A stretch of DNA of 64,000 nt from Rhizophagus irregularis (Eukaryota > Glomeromycota > Glomeromycetes > Glomerales > Glomeraceae): positions 3,067,001 through 3,131,000 of the forward strand of contig NC_089446.1 of assembly GCF_026210795.1 (NCBI RefSeq), read 5' to 3'. Made by a program: the position numbers and the translations under genes. Shown in pieces: positions 11,852 to 24,320 of the stretch; the stretch's first letter is position 1, and each line of letters begins with the position of its first letter. The notes under the pieces are model-generated. The model did no database searches. It was not told the DNA's origin and saw only the letters and a list, made by a program, of their open reading frames with translations.

Positions 11852-12490
11852 AGGACCCTGAACATCACATATATAACTTATAATTGATTTGCATTAATTT
11901 AAGTACTTTTTGCTCCTGCTAAAATAGACCTAATTTGCTAAAAATCAAATTATCACATTTCAAATCTATACTAATTTGCTAAAACTCAAAATATAAGTTA
12001 ATAATCTTTCTTTTATTATCAATAAAAAATAAATGATTAATATAAATTAAACTGCCAATTTTTATAATTAAAATATGTAGATTATAGATAAAATAATAAT
12101 TAATAAAAATAATAAATTAAATAAATAATTATTAAAAAATAAAATGTTGCAAAACTAAACAGACGGTTTTTGGCCCGCATTATGCTTAATTTTGGCCGGA
12201 ATTATACTTAATTCTGGCCAAAATATAATCCGGACCCCAAAACTAATATTTTTAAAAATATTATTTATAAAGTTAAAAAAAAAGGATAAGTTAAATTTAA
12301 AAAAAAGTACCAATTTGCTCAAATATAAAATATGACATTGTAAAATCAATACAATTTGCTAAAACTCATAATTATGACTATTAATTAATTTTCAATCAAT
12401 TTGCTCCATCTAAAATTATAAGTTTAACCTAATTTTGATTGAATTTGCTAAAACTCAAATGTGAGTTATATATGTAATGTCCGGGGTCCT
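11852..12490. mobile_element. MITE-A, 639 bp, AGGACCC-ended
   Basis: The left end AGGACCCTGAACATCACATA and the inverted right end AGGACCCCGGACATTACATA match closely, and both continue TATAACT. The flanks GTTACAAA (11844-11851) and ATTACAAA (12491-12498) form a 7/8 target duplication. The interior has repeated AATTTGCTAAAACTC wording near both ends and a palindrome around 12190-12225 (GGCCGGAATTATACTTAATT then CTGGCC). It has no reading frame. Its ends match those of MITE-B at 16156. Confidence 0.7.
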
Positions 12491-12749
12491 ATTACAAATA
12501 TTTTTTAGAAGATGAACATGAAAAAAGAAGAAGAAGAAAATTCAAGTTATTAAAAGGATAATATTATTTTACAAACAGTTTTAATAAAATAAATAAATAC
12601 ACGTATGTAGTAAAGTCAAAATATTGGTAGCAAAATGTTCTTTCATTTTATGATATTAAAAAAATTTTAAGAATACATCTACATAACTTCTAACAATTAT
12701 CCAACCTTATACAATTCTAATATGTATTTTCATCATAAGTAAATAAATC

Positions 12750-13602
12750 TCAAGCTTGTGTTGAATTTCAGTTAGCTATATTTCTTTGTCAACTTAAATC
12801 TACTGGAAGTTTATTTGAAGTTTATTCAAGATTTGAAATAGGAGAAGGGATGGTAATTCTTTAGAGTTATTCAAGCAATTTTAGCAAAAAAAAAAGAGGG
12901 TTGTTAAATGGTCTACTTCAGAAGAGCGTAAAAAAGTTAAATAATTAATGAAGGATTTGAAAATTTAGGAGGGCTTAAAAATGTAACTGGAGTAGTTAAT
13001 GGAATCTATATTCCTACAAGAAATGCTTCAAATAAAGATTCAGAGATTTACTTTACTAGAAAAAAATGCTATGCTATTCACTGTTAAGGTATTGTAAATG
13101 ATAGAGTCATTTTTACTAATTTTGATATTGGCTGGCTAGGCTCAGTACATAATACTTGAGTTTATAGAAATTCTTCTTTTTATAAAGATTATTTTCATCT
13201 TATTCAAGATGATAATTATCTTTTAGGTGATTTAGTTTATCCTATTTCTCCTTTCTTAATCCCACCTTTTAAAAATCCATCTTTTCAAAAACACAAAAAA
13301 TTTAATTAATTCCATTTATGTCATCAAGTTGTAATAGAAAATGCCTTCGAAAGATTAAAAAAACATTAAAGGATTCTGATATTAAAATGGTTAAGATGGG
13401 AGTATTATTCACATGTTGTGCAATAATTTTACATAACTTTTTAAAAATAAATATGGATATTTGGGAGGTTAATTTCAATGATAATATAGAAGAAGATGAT
13501 AATGATGAAAATAATAATTATATATTAAGGAATAATGATGAGATATTAAAAAGAACTGGGCAGGTTAAAAGAAACTTAATCTTTTATCAACATTTTTCAT
13601 AA
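12750..13602 (+). pseudogene. PIF/Harbinger transposase (DDE_4) pseudogene
   Basis: This would be the endonuclease and strand-transferase of the surrounding Harbinger element. Read across shifted frames it gives, in order, FQLAIFLCQLKSTGSLFEVY, then GGLKNVTGVVNGIYIPTR, DIGWLGSVHNT, YLLGDLVYPISPFLIPPFK, VIENAFERLKKTLKDSD and CAIILHNFLKINMDIWE. That is the usual order of the DDE_4 family. The first catalytic Asp is Asn here (VVNG for VVDG). The second Asp (LGD) and the Glu (IENAF) remain. The last 94 codons, 13318-13602, are open and end ELK-type acidic then RTGQVKRNLIF. Several stops and shifts break the rest (near 12862, 12945, 13085, 13159 and 13305). Confidence 0.75.
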
Positions 13603-13741
13603 ATAATATATCATGCATATTTTAAAAGATATTTTCATCAAATATATGATAAATAAAAGATTTAAATTTTAAGTTTATTGAATTTTTAAAAAATACAATA
13701 CATGTTAAATTCTTAAATAAAAATTTGCAGCAAAATGTTTT

Positions 13742-13880
13742 ATTATTCACAAATTTATTGTTAAATCCATTATTATTGTTATATTATTACCTATTATATT
13801 ATATTACCATTATTATTATGATTATTGTTATTACTATTATTAATTGCTATTGTTATTATTACTATTAATACTTATTAATG
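13742..13880. repeat. TTA/TTG-rich microsatellite
   Basis: Interrupted ATT/TTA triplets lie between the convergent transposase and SANT-like genes. Confidence 0.6.
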
Positions 13881-16222
13881 TTAAATTGCAACTATTCTAA
13901 AGATGATTTATATTGCAACATTCTTAAATCCAATTCTTTCATTCTAATCTCATATTGCATATGTGATTGCTTTATTTCAAACTCCATTTTCTTTCGCAAT
14001 GTTTCAGCTTTAATTCATTCAACTTTTAATTCTTTTTTTTTAAAAAGCTGTTTCTGCTTCTTTAATTTTCTTTTCAACTAATTGCTTTTTTTCAAACTGG
14101 TTATTCTCAAAGGCAAGTCATTTTTCTCAAATTATTTGTTTTGCATTACTCATAAAAATCATGGCTTTGGCTAATGAATCCTGTGAAAGAGATTTTCATT
14201 TTTTAGTAATTTGATTCTCTTTTTTTCTGCTAAAACTTCTTCATTAGTTTCTGTTTCTTTTTTTTAAAACTGTCAAACAATTGAACATCATCAAAAAATC
14301 TATCTATTAAAAATCCTAAATTGTGATTTTCACGAGTTCCAAATAAAGCATCAAGTCTGTGAAAACATTTCCATTTTACTTGTGTCTTTTTTCCTGTTTT
14401 GTTCTCCTTTTTTTTAATTTCATTATACTTAGTTACAAGATGAGATAATTTATTTTTAATCTGCTCCCACAATTTTTTTGAAAAAATCTTAGTAGCAGCT
14501 GTTTTAGCAAAATTGAATTTATTTTTTTTGTAATTATCTTCAAGAAAACTTATCAATAATTCAGTATTTGTATCATCTCAGCCAGTTTTTTTTTTTAACA
14601 GAACTTGCTTTTTCTGTTTTTTGGCTATTATTCTTTTTAGAAACTTTAATGATTAGGGGAGAGCCAGAAATGACGTAATTTAGGGTTTTGGAAAATTGAC
14701 CCCCCTCCCCCCCTTGTCATCATTTCCAAATTTAGAAATCATATAACACGTGATTAGTTTTAAGAATTTATTAAAATTTTTTTGTCATCGATATTAAATG
14801 ATTACAAAATTCATTAAACTATATTTAGTACTAAGAAAAAAATTTAATGTTTTATTATATTATATTAATACTAAGAAAAAAAGATGTTTAAATGTTATAT
14901 CTTAAACGTAAGATGATCTTGTTCCCATGGCTTTGCTGTCAAATTTTGCTGATGCGGCCTACTTTTACCCTTCTTTACTGGTTTTTCTTCTTGGAACACT
15001 TGAACATTCCTTATTTCATGATTTGAAATTTCGTTATCTTTAGTATTTTCAACGTTACATCCATAATCCCGCGGTAAAGACTCAGTTTTCTCATTTGTTA
15101 CTCCACTTTTTGGTGCTTTTTCATTTGAGTGAGTCATTTTAATATGCAACTTTAGAAACATTTTTGTTGAATAATATCTAAAACATTTTTGACATACGAA
15201 ACTAGGATATTGATCTTGGGAAATACTGGGACAATATTCATCGTATCCTGGTAACTTTTTTCCGAAATATTCCAAGGTATGAACAAGATTTAGAAAATGT
15301 CCGTCGCAACCTTTTGTAATTGGTGGCAAAAACCCATTATTTGCAGATAAAATATTATAAATTTCAGGTGCGCGTGGTTGACTACAACAATTTCGATCCT
15401 CGCACTTCCTTATGTCAAGTGAATACTTGCAAATTTGTGCATGCCGATCGATCCAATCCCATAACTCCTCCTCAATATCTAAAAAATCAGACCGATTATG
15501 CTCCTCAACATATGTAGTAATAACAGGATGACCGTTAATCTTATCACGTCCCCAAAGCTCACATAAACGTTCGCCTGCATGCCTAAAATTACGATGTCCA
15601 AGATCCTCATCCACGATAGTAACTTTTCCATTGATACTTCCAAGATGTTTACCATGTGCAAATGCATCCAACTCGATGCTTGCTAATTTACCAGAAAGTG
15701 ACGCTATATTTCGTTCTACTGGATTGTAAGTTGATTGTCCTGGCGCATGTGTCCGAACGGTAAGGTAATCGAGATCAAGTTTTTTAAAAAGTAATAAGTA
15801 TTTCGATATATTAGCAAGGAACCGAGGGTTTTCATCTGGTCCACCATCTGTTAACAAACACCAAAATGGCTTTACAGAATCTTCATTATGCGTAAATTCA
15901 TGGAATGGCTCCTCCTTTGTAATCGATATAAGATCTACCATGTGTGTTTCGCAAGATGTACCTAAAAAATATTCCAGACGAATAAAAATTCGTACTTTAC
16001 CAGAACGTAATGAATCATTACTATCGGAAGGATTTATCAACAAATAGACGGAAGGTATCAACTTGTGCTTTGTAGCTTTTGGAAAATCGTGATCGGGAAC
16101 AGACACTGGCTCATTTGTTGTTTGTATAGTCTTGAATGTTTGTCCAGCAGCAGCTAGGACCCCGGATATATAATATAAAGGTCATAATGGACTTTTGGCC
16201 AAAAACACCCTTTTTGCTGAAA

Positions 16223-16383
16223 CTCAAAAAATCGTTTTTTGTAAATATCTCAGCATCCAGTTATTCAACTTTAATGAACTATTTTTTATTTTGTAGCCCT
16301 CATTTAGCTCTACAATTTAAAAAAAAGTTCATCAAAATTGGACCACTGGATGCCGAGATATTTACAAAAAACGATTTTTTGAG
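16223..16383. repeat. Long hairpin inside MITE-B
   Basis: The arms 16223-16261 and 16345-16383 are complementary over 39 bases with one mismatch (CTCAAAAAATCGTTTTTTGT ... ACAAAAAACGATTTTTTGAG). Pairing continues imperfectly inward (AACTTTAATGAACT with AGTTCATCAAAATT; TTGTAG with CTACAA) to a loop around 16296-16308. Transcribed, it would fold into an almost complete stem of about 160 nt. Confidence 0.85.
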
Positions 16384-16522
16384 CCCCTGAAAAATGGGCC
16401 AATCTGCCGAAAGTGTGACTTAATCCCGATCTGCCAACTCTTTCTTGTAGATCCTTGGTCAAAAATTTCGCAGAAGAAATTTTTATTCTTCATACTAACA
16501 CATCTCTTATTTTACTACTAAA

Positions 16523-18613
16523 ATGCCTCCCAAAGGTAACAAAAAAGCTGGCAATAACCCTAACGGGGGACCTGCCAAACGTCAAGACAAACGAAACAAA
16601 AATAAAGACTCTGGCTCTGACGTTTCAAATTCAGATAACGAACAAACAAACAATAAAAACAACCCTTCCAAACGTACCCGTACGCTCCCAGATAATCCTA
16701 TGGAAGAAGACTACGTCGCCGACTCAGCGGCTGACGCTGGAGGTAGCAATACTACTCCTCCTCAACAAAATAATGCTGACATCTTTTCGTCTCCTCCTCC
16801 CGAAGATACTGCTGCGCCTTCTGCGCCTGGTTCTGTCGCGTCTGGTACTGACGCGTCCATGCATGCTCCAAAAGACAATGAAACTTCCCCTTAGACGCGT
16901 CTCCTAATAAGGATATTATGGATCAGGCTGCTGCGGCGCCTAATATTTCCCCTGAATTTGTCAAAAAATATCCTACCAATCGGGCTATGATTGATGCTGT
17001 CAATAATCTCCTTTTGGAAACTTATCACTCCTACACTGGCTGTGCCCGCATATCTGGTACTGGTGACCTCAAAAGATTGGTTATTCATTTTAACTTGACC
17101 ACCGAACGTGATGCCTGCCTTTCTCTCCGATATGATGATCTTGCCGATCTCAGATTTTTCCTACATGACCCACAGCAACTCCGAACCGATGAAGATCTTC
17201 GAGCTATCCAAGTTACCGACATCCCGTTCTTCATCAAGAAAGATGATATTACTGCCCTTTTCAAAAAATATGGTAACATACAATCTTGTCGCCTTCATAC
17301 ACGTGCTAATGCTAAAGTCCAACAAGCTCGTATCGTTTATGACGATGTCTTCTCCATCCAACATTTTATGGATAAACAGTGGGCGATCTATTGTTATTCT
17401 ACTTGTTTACGTATTACACCATGTTCTCTTACCCTTGATCAAAAGAAATCGCGATGTGAATTCGTTGCTGTTTTATCTCAACTCCCTCCTAACACAAAAG
17501 ATGTGCATTTAGCACCCTTGGTACGAGCAGTTGGTGTTATGGCTGTTAATATCCCCCTGTCTCTTAATTCTTATAAACCTAAACGATGGGCTTACATCAC
17601 TTTTAAATCGCAACAAATGATGGATACCGCAATGGAACAATCAATCGTCTTGCAAGGTCATCGACTCCAGTGGGAACTTTCGGAGAATACGAATAAGCTT
17701 TGCCATAGATGCGGCAAACTTGGTTGCGCTCCTACTGCATGCCCATTGAACAACTCTCGAGGTCACTCACGCACTCGCAATCCTGTTGCACACCTGAAAG
17801 AACGTTTCAATATTGGTCAATCTAATAATAATAATTCTTCTGCTAATCGCAGTAGACATCATTCCTGTTCTCAATCCAAAGATCGTTCTAATTCTCGATA
17901 ACGTAACCATTCATCTAATAATGCTGGACAGAATCACAATACCACCAATAATACTTCTTCGCCTAATTCTTCTAATTTCCATAATTCTACTCAATCTGCT
18001 CAACGACCTCGATCTAATGAGCGTAAAGGCAAAGACCGTTCAGTTTCCTTTTCCACTTCTCAACGTAATAACATTGCTACTCCCAACTCGTCTGCCCACA
18101 AACCTCCCTTGGTGGATCCTAATTGTTCCCAAATTCAAGAGATCCTTTCAGTGCTTAAAAGCCTTCAAGAAGATATGGCTAGTGTGCGTGCTAGAATTCA
18201 TGCTCTTGAATTAGCTGATCAGAGGATGTCTCGGCTGGAACGACATGTTTTTGGGCATCTACAGGACGATGTTCTCCCGCCTGATCCCAATGATTCTTCA
18301 CATATGCTTGTAGACAACCACCAATGCACCCCCTTATCTAACACAATCTAACCCGCCCACTTCGAACAGGCCTAATTCCGGCCCGGTTCTTCCTCCCCCA
18401 ACGGTTCCTGTTCTCCGTTCCACCATTTCTTGTTCCTCCATCCCTGAACTTGCTGATGAAGCTGCTATCAATAAAGAACGTGCTGAAATTTATTCATTTC
18501 AACGATCTTTAGATAACAAATTCGATCACTTATCTGGCTTCATTGAAAAATTTATTAGCTCTATTTCTGGTGGCTCTTCCTCGGACTTAGTCAATAAGAC
18601 TTCGTCTGATTAA
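16523..18613 (+). pseudogene. LINE ORF1: RRM-like and zinc-knuckle nucleic-acid-binding protein
   Basis: ORF1 proteins coat LINE RNA. The start at 16523 (MPPKGNKKAGN) opens a basic, then acidic/Pro-rich low-complexity N-terminus (to about 16894). A frameshift near 16890 moves to the frame of 16918 onward. Two RRM-like units follow (IQVTDIPFFIKKDDITALFK, and FVAVLSQLPPNTKDVHLAPL ending RWAYITFKS). A CCxC-type knuckle (LCHRCGKLGCAPTACP, about 17697-17744) and a Ser/Asn/Arg-rich tail come next. A TAA at 17899-17901 and a shift in the C-run near 18334 interrupt the C-terminal part, which holds a coiled coil (EILSVLKSLQEDMASVRARI) and ends at TAA 18611-18613. Without lesions it would be about 690 residues. 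Confidence 0.75.
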
Positions 18614-18663
18614 TTTGTTATCCCTTTCTTTCACCCCGCAGTTCCTATTATAGTGTTATAATG

Positions 18664-21600
18664 ATGAACGATAATATAGATTATGATACCTTTGTGCGAA
18701 ATCCCCCAACTCCGTTGATTTTAGTGATATTTTTAATGATCCTTTATCTGATACTTTATTTTCTTCTTCTTTCTCTACTTCCCCCATCCCCAATTCTTTT
18801 AACATTTCTTCTTTTAATGTTAATGGTCTTAAAACTCCTGGTTAAGGTTCCTTTAAAATGGACCAAATTTCTTCTTTCTTTTTACAAAATCACGTTTCCT
18901 TTGGCGGTATCGTTGATACACACCTATCGCCTAAACAAATGAAATTTTTGTCTAAACGAGTTTGTGATTACACTTCTTTTCATTCTGATTTGGACTCTAC
19001 CAAACACGGCCGCTCTTCTGGTGGTGTTTCTTTATTCATACATAACTCTTTAGCTACTCATGTCCAATTTCATCAATCCCATTCCTCCCGTATTCTTTCT
19101 GTAGACTTGTTTTTTAAAGGCAATGTTAAATTGCGTATATTTGTCGTTTACATTCCCCCTACAAATGATCTTGTTCTTCGTTACGAAGTCATTGATCAAT
19201 TAATTTCTTTAATTTCCTAAACTTCTTCACAAAATTTTCACCATGCTATTTGCGGTGATTTTAATATGAATCTGGAGAAATATTACCCTATTTTTTTGCA
19301 TCAACCTCAGGCTGCTGCTAAACGAATTCACAAACTATTCCATTATTTGCTTTCCCATAATTATGAGGATTGCACCCCCTTAACCTATCTGGTACCTTGG
19401 GTACTTATCACCATTTGGACACTATTACTCGTATTGACTTTGTTTGGTCTTGTCCACTTCTTCGCCAATATATGTTAACAGCTTCTATTTTTGATGCTCA
19501 TGATTTACACATTTCTGACCATAACCCTATTATTACATATTTTGATGCTTCATTATTATCAGATGCTATTAAATCTGCGCGTGCTCGTCAACTTGGTCGT
19601 AATACTCGACGTGTTTTCAAATATGACTCCATTTCTGCTGATCAATGGACTGCTTTTGCTGATAATTTGGATAGATTATATCCAATTGATCCACTTGTTT
19701 TTGACGCTTGGCCTCTCAATCAGAAATGTGAATATCTTCATTCTAGGATTATCAAAGCTGCTAATTCCACATTGCCTTCAGTTACTGTGGGCAATGCTTA
19801 TATTCCAAAGAAGCCTAAAGACTTAGAAAGTTTATGCCAGTCTTATAGATTTTTGTCTAAAGTGGCTAAAACTATCCGTTCTCTTCATAAGACCCCTATC
19901 TCATACTCTATGCATTATGAAACTAAGTGGTCTTCATATTATATACGTCTTAATAATATTTTATCCCTTTATAAACAAACCTTTATTACACCTATTATTT
20001 TTCCTTCTTTTCTTCGAGATGCAAGAATTGATGATTTTGCTAATTTACTTCAAACCTTAGAAAATATGACTTTGCTTTTGCGAAGTCTTCTTTTGCTTAA
20101 AGAAAAAGAATTTCAAGCCTCTTCTATTCAGGCCAAAATTGATGCTCGGAATGATAACTTTACCAATGATATTTCCACTTTTATTGAATCTGCTTTGTCA
20201 CGTACCAGACGACGAATTGTTCTTGATCGTGTCTTTATTGATCATCCAACACACCCTACTTTATTAACTTCTCCAGATGCTATTGATCAAGAAGTTATTG
20301 AACATTTTCAAAACTTTGTTCCAATTACTTCTACTCCTCCTTCTTTCATACAGGATTTGCCTGAACGATGGTCTAATGCTTATGCACCACTTGCTGATGT
20401 TTCTCCAGCTATTTTTGATTCACTAATGGATTCTCCTACCCTTGATGAATGGTCCTCGACAATTTCCTCTATGCCTAACGATAAAGCCCCAGGTCCTTCT
20501 ATGATCTCATACGAGATGTTAAAACACCTAGGTCCTTCTGCTTCTGCTCTACTTTTCAGCTTAATTTGCGCCTGTTTATCAGATGCGAATATCCCTGACT
20601 TATGGAGACAAGCTACTGTCTTTCCTATTCCCAAACCGCATGAATGGAAATGCCAACTTAAAAATACACGTCCTATCACCTTATTGGAGGTGATTCGAAA
20701 GGCTTTGGTTAAACTTTTTTACAATCGTCTCGCTCCTTTGCTTGCCTCCTACCATGTTCTTCAAGGCGGTAATTTTGCAGGTTTACCTGGAGGTTCCTGC
20801 CGTGATCCTATTATTACTTTGGAATCCATTATCCATGATTCGGTAGTCACTAAACAACCCTTATGGATTCTCTCTCAAGACATTTCAAAAGCATTTGACT
20901 CTGTAGATTTATCTATGTTGCGTTTCGCTCTTCAACGTTTACGGTTGCCTCAAAATGCAATTCAATTCTTACTCTCTTTATTTATGTCACGTTCTAACCG
21001 TGTCATTATTGCACATGGCCCTACTCCACCATATAGAGTTAGAATTGGTATAGACCAAGGTGAAGTTATCTCTCCACTTTTATGGGTTATTTATTTAGAC
21101 CCTCTACTCACAGTTCTCAAAAATGAGAAGCAGGACCCTTATCGTTTAGTTTCTCCAATAGCTTCCTGTACTGTCTCATCAGTTTCTTGCTCTCTTAATG
21201 CTTTAGACATTAATAATTTGGTGTTTATGGATGATTCTACTTTGATCTCTTCTTCTAAAGAAGGAATGGAACATATGTTGTCTATTACTGAAGAATTTTA
21301 TTGTTTAAACAATACCTCAGCCAACCATAACAAATATGTTTTAGCCACTAATGCAGTTGCTGCTTCTCGAGATTTGTCTCCTATAGCCTTTAATTTATTG
21401 GCTTCGTCACTCAACTCTACAACCAACATTACTGTTACTCCTATCCCTATGTCCTCATCCTTCCGTTTTCTGGGAGTTTGGTTTAATATTAATGGCTCTA
21501 GGAATTTCATCCGGCAACAACTTAAACGAGAATGTAATTCTTTCTCTGCAATTCTTCGCCCTGCGAAACTGACTGTTCAACAAGTGGTGTACCTTTATAA

Positions 21601-24320
21601 TACTGTTTTGATTCCGAAATTGGATTATCGAATGCAAGTCACACATTTATCTGAGGCTGAATGCTCCACTATTACTTCTTCAGTTCGTGCCTTAGTTAAA
21701 TACAAGGCCAAATTATCACGCTCTATTCCTAATGTGGTGTTATATTTAACACATGCTTTGGGTTTGATCAATTTATTTTCATTTCAACAACAAAGTTATT
21801 TCACTAATTTATTTTTGTTAGCAAATTCTTCTTCTGTTTTTATGAAATCACTTTTTGATTATAGGTTGCGATTTATTCAATTTTATTGTTTAATTCCTAT
21901 TTCTCTTTTGATGGTTTTGGATTGGACTTGTTGGTCTTCTCTTTTAATTTTTAAACAAGATTATATCGCTAATACTTTAGCTTCATTACTCTTGACTCCC
22001 TTCCGTTTATCACGCGCTGATTTATCGACTGTGCCCGATTTAACCTACCCCAATGGCCATACTCCCATTTATCAATGTCTTTCATTGGATGTATTTAAAG
22101 CCAACTTAACAAGACTTCGAAAACGTGGCATTTTTTACCTTTCGCAACTTTTGACACCTCAAGGAACACATTTGCTCGCCTGGTCTGTCATATATGCTAA
22201 TTCTGTTCAAAAGCGTGGTAATGCCCGTCTTCCCAATTGGTACAAAAATCTCTCTGCTAATGGCACGATTCCAGATAAACCTGGTTTGTTAAAAGACCGA
22301 TTTATGACCAAACAACGACCTGTGAGCCAGATTGCAAATGAACTTGCTCCTTGCACTCCTCCTTCTGGTTATAAGAAGAATTGGATTGTCACGATGAATG
22401 ATAATGGCCTTCCGTTATTCGGTAAACAGATCCAAATCCAACCTAAACGCTCTACTTGTACCATTGTACATTGGACTTCAGACTGCTTATCTCGTCCGAG
22501 CAATTTGATTACCCTACAACCTTGTCCTGGCTGCAATTTAAATATAAATAAATCTTCCTATTCCAAGAAAACAGTTGCTACTGGTTCTGTTTCTTGCTCC
22601 TATTCGGCCTCTCTTTGTCAGTCATGGATCTTACCTATGAAGAAATCATCCATTTTGAATCACACATCCAGTTTGACTGCTATGGTGACGTGGGCAGAAA
22701 TCATGGACTTTGCAACTTCATTTTGTAATCCTTCAGTCCGCTTGATGCCTGCTGCTGATATTCCCCATACTTCCTTTGATACTGTCGACAAGGTTTCGCT
22801 TACTCCACATTTACTTACGGCTGGTGATGTTGCTGCTTTATCATCGGTCGTGCCTTCTTCAGACTCACAATATATCTTTTACACTGATGGTTCTCTTATT
22901 AATTTAGGAACTTGTGATGTTTCTATGGGATGGGGCTGGGTTCAAATTGTCAAAGATTCTGGCTTTCTTAATTCCATTGCCACTTATAAGCGGGGTATTA
23001 TTCACGATTGGCCTTCTTCTTTCTCGTGCCGAAGCTGCTGCTATTTATGCAGCTTTATCAGCTTCTCCTGCCAACTCCGTAGTCCACATTTATACAGATT
23101 CACAGTCTTCCATCGAGGGTTTAAAACATTGTTTTTTATCTGATTATTCAAATTCTCGTCTTTATTATAAGACTACCAACTTTGAACTTTGGGCCGTCAT
23201 TCAACAACTGATTATGGATAAACAACTTTCAGTTTTACCTCATAAGGTTAAAGCTCACTCTAATTTTTATTGGAATGACTTCGCTGATTCTCTTGCCAAT
23301 ACTGCCCATACATCTGACGATGCTATTCTTATTTTCCGTCTCGACTTTGCCGCGGTTCATGATTATATTATGTCTTATGATGACGTTGTCTGTGAATCCA
23401 ACCCAAGGCATCTGTTTAAACAATATCATCAGATGTTGTATATGAAAGACCTTTTAGCTCTTTCTCGTTTCCGTTTCACTTCTCTTTTAACAGATCCATC
23501 CCGATACGTGGTTGATTGGGCTCTTACCTGGCATATGTTAATGTTCCAGCCCAAATTTGATAATTCCTTTACTAAGGAAAATGTCTCTAGACATCACACG
23601 TTGAAATTTCAACTTTTTCTGGAAGATTTACCTACTTTAGAATCACTGAAAAGGACACGACCTGATTTATACGTAGAGATCCTGACCTGTCGTTCTTGTG
23701 AAGACCATTTAGAAGATTTTATGCATTTATTTTTATGCAAAAAGCGCTGCGTTAAATTACATCAAATTTTAACGTCATATCTCCACCACCTTACCCAAAA
23801 AATTAAAGAAGCGGGTGATAATGCCAATTGTGATTACTCTTCTTCAATTAATAGAGTTACTTCACTCCCTTGCTGGACCTTTTCATCTAACAACTGGTCC
23901 TCTTATAGTCTCGTCCGTGGTTGTTTGCCTAACGCCTTTCTGGAAGTTTTTGTAAACTTAGGTATTCCTCACCTCACTGCTTTGAATGTGGTTGCCACCA
24001 TACATAACAATTTTATCAACAAATTCCATAAACGAATTTGGAATCCGCGTTCGTATGATAAAGGTTTGTGGGAACATACGATGAACATTTCTTCAAAACT
24101 TAAACAATCTTCAAGGCCTAAAGGTTTGCCTAAATCTTCTTATTTACCCTACTCGTCTTTACCACCTCTGACCCATGTTGATTCACGTGACTCTAGAACC
24201 GATTGGTTAAAAAACTCGATGCAATATGGATTATATTGGTTTAATCACATTTCAGGTTTTATGGGTCATCTAACGGTGCTACTTAATAACTGCTTTTGCA
24301 GGATGGAGTGTCGATTTTAA
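18664..24320 (+). pseudogene. LINE ORF2: endonuclease, reverse transcriptase, RNase H
   Basis: ORF2 nicks the target and copies the RNA. The endonuclease part (to about 19540) shows SSFNVNGLK, GGIVDTHLS, VVYIPP, CGDFNMN, RIDFVWSC and ISDHNPI. The RT (about 20560-21500) shows the LKNTRPITLLEVIRK, LSQDISKAFDSVD, GIDQGEVISPLLW and VFMDDSTLIS blocks, with FMDD in place of the commoner FADD/YADD. RNase H (about 22870-23310) shows FYTDGSL, SRAEAAAIYAAL, IYTDSQSSIEG and NDFADSLAN. A CCHC-like Cys/His cluster sits near 23690-23740 (CRSCEDHLEDFMHLFLC). Lesions: shift near 18710, TAA at about 18844, TAA at 19218-19220, shift near 19385 and shift near 23010. The long middle, 19370-23143, is open. Confidence 0.85.

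Noticed and set aside
20380..20679. Minus-strand open frame inside the LINE
   Set aside because: Shadow of ORF2; the plus frame carries the RT motifs.
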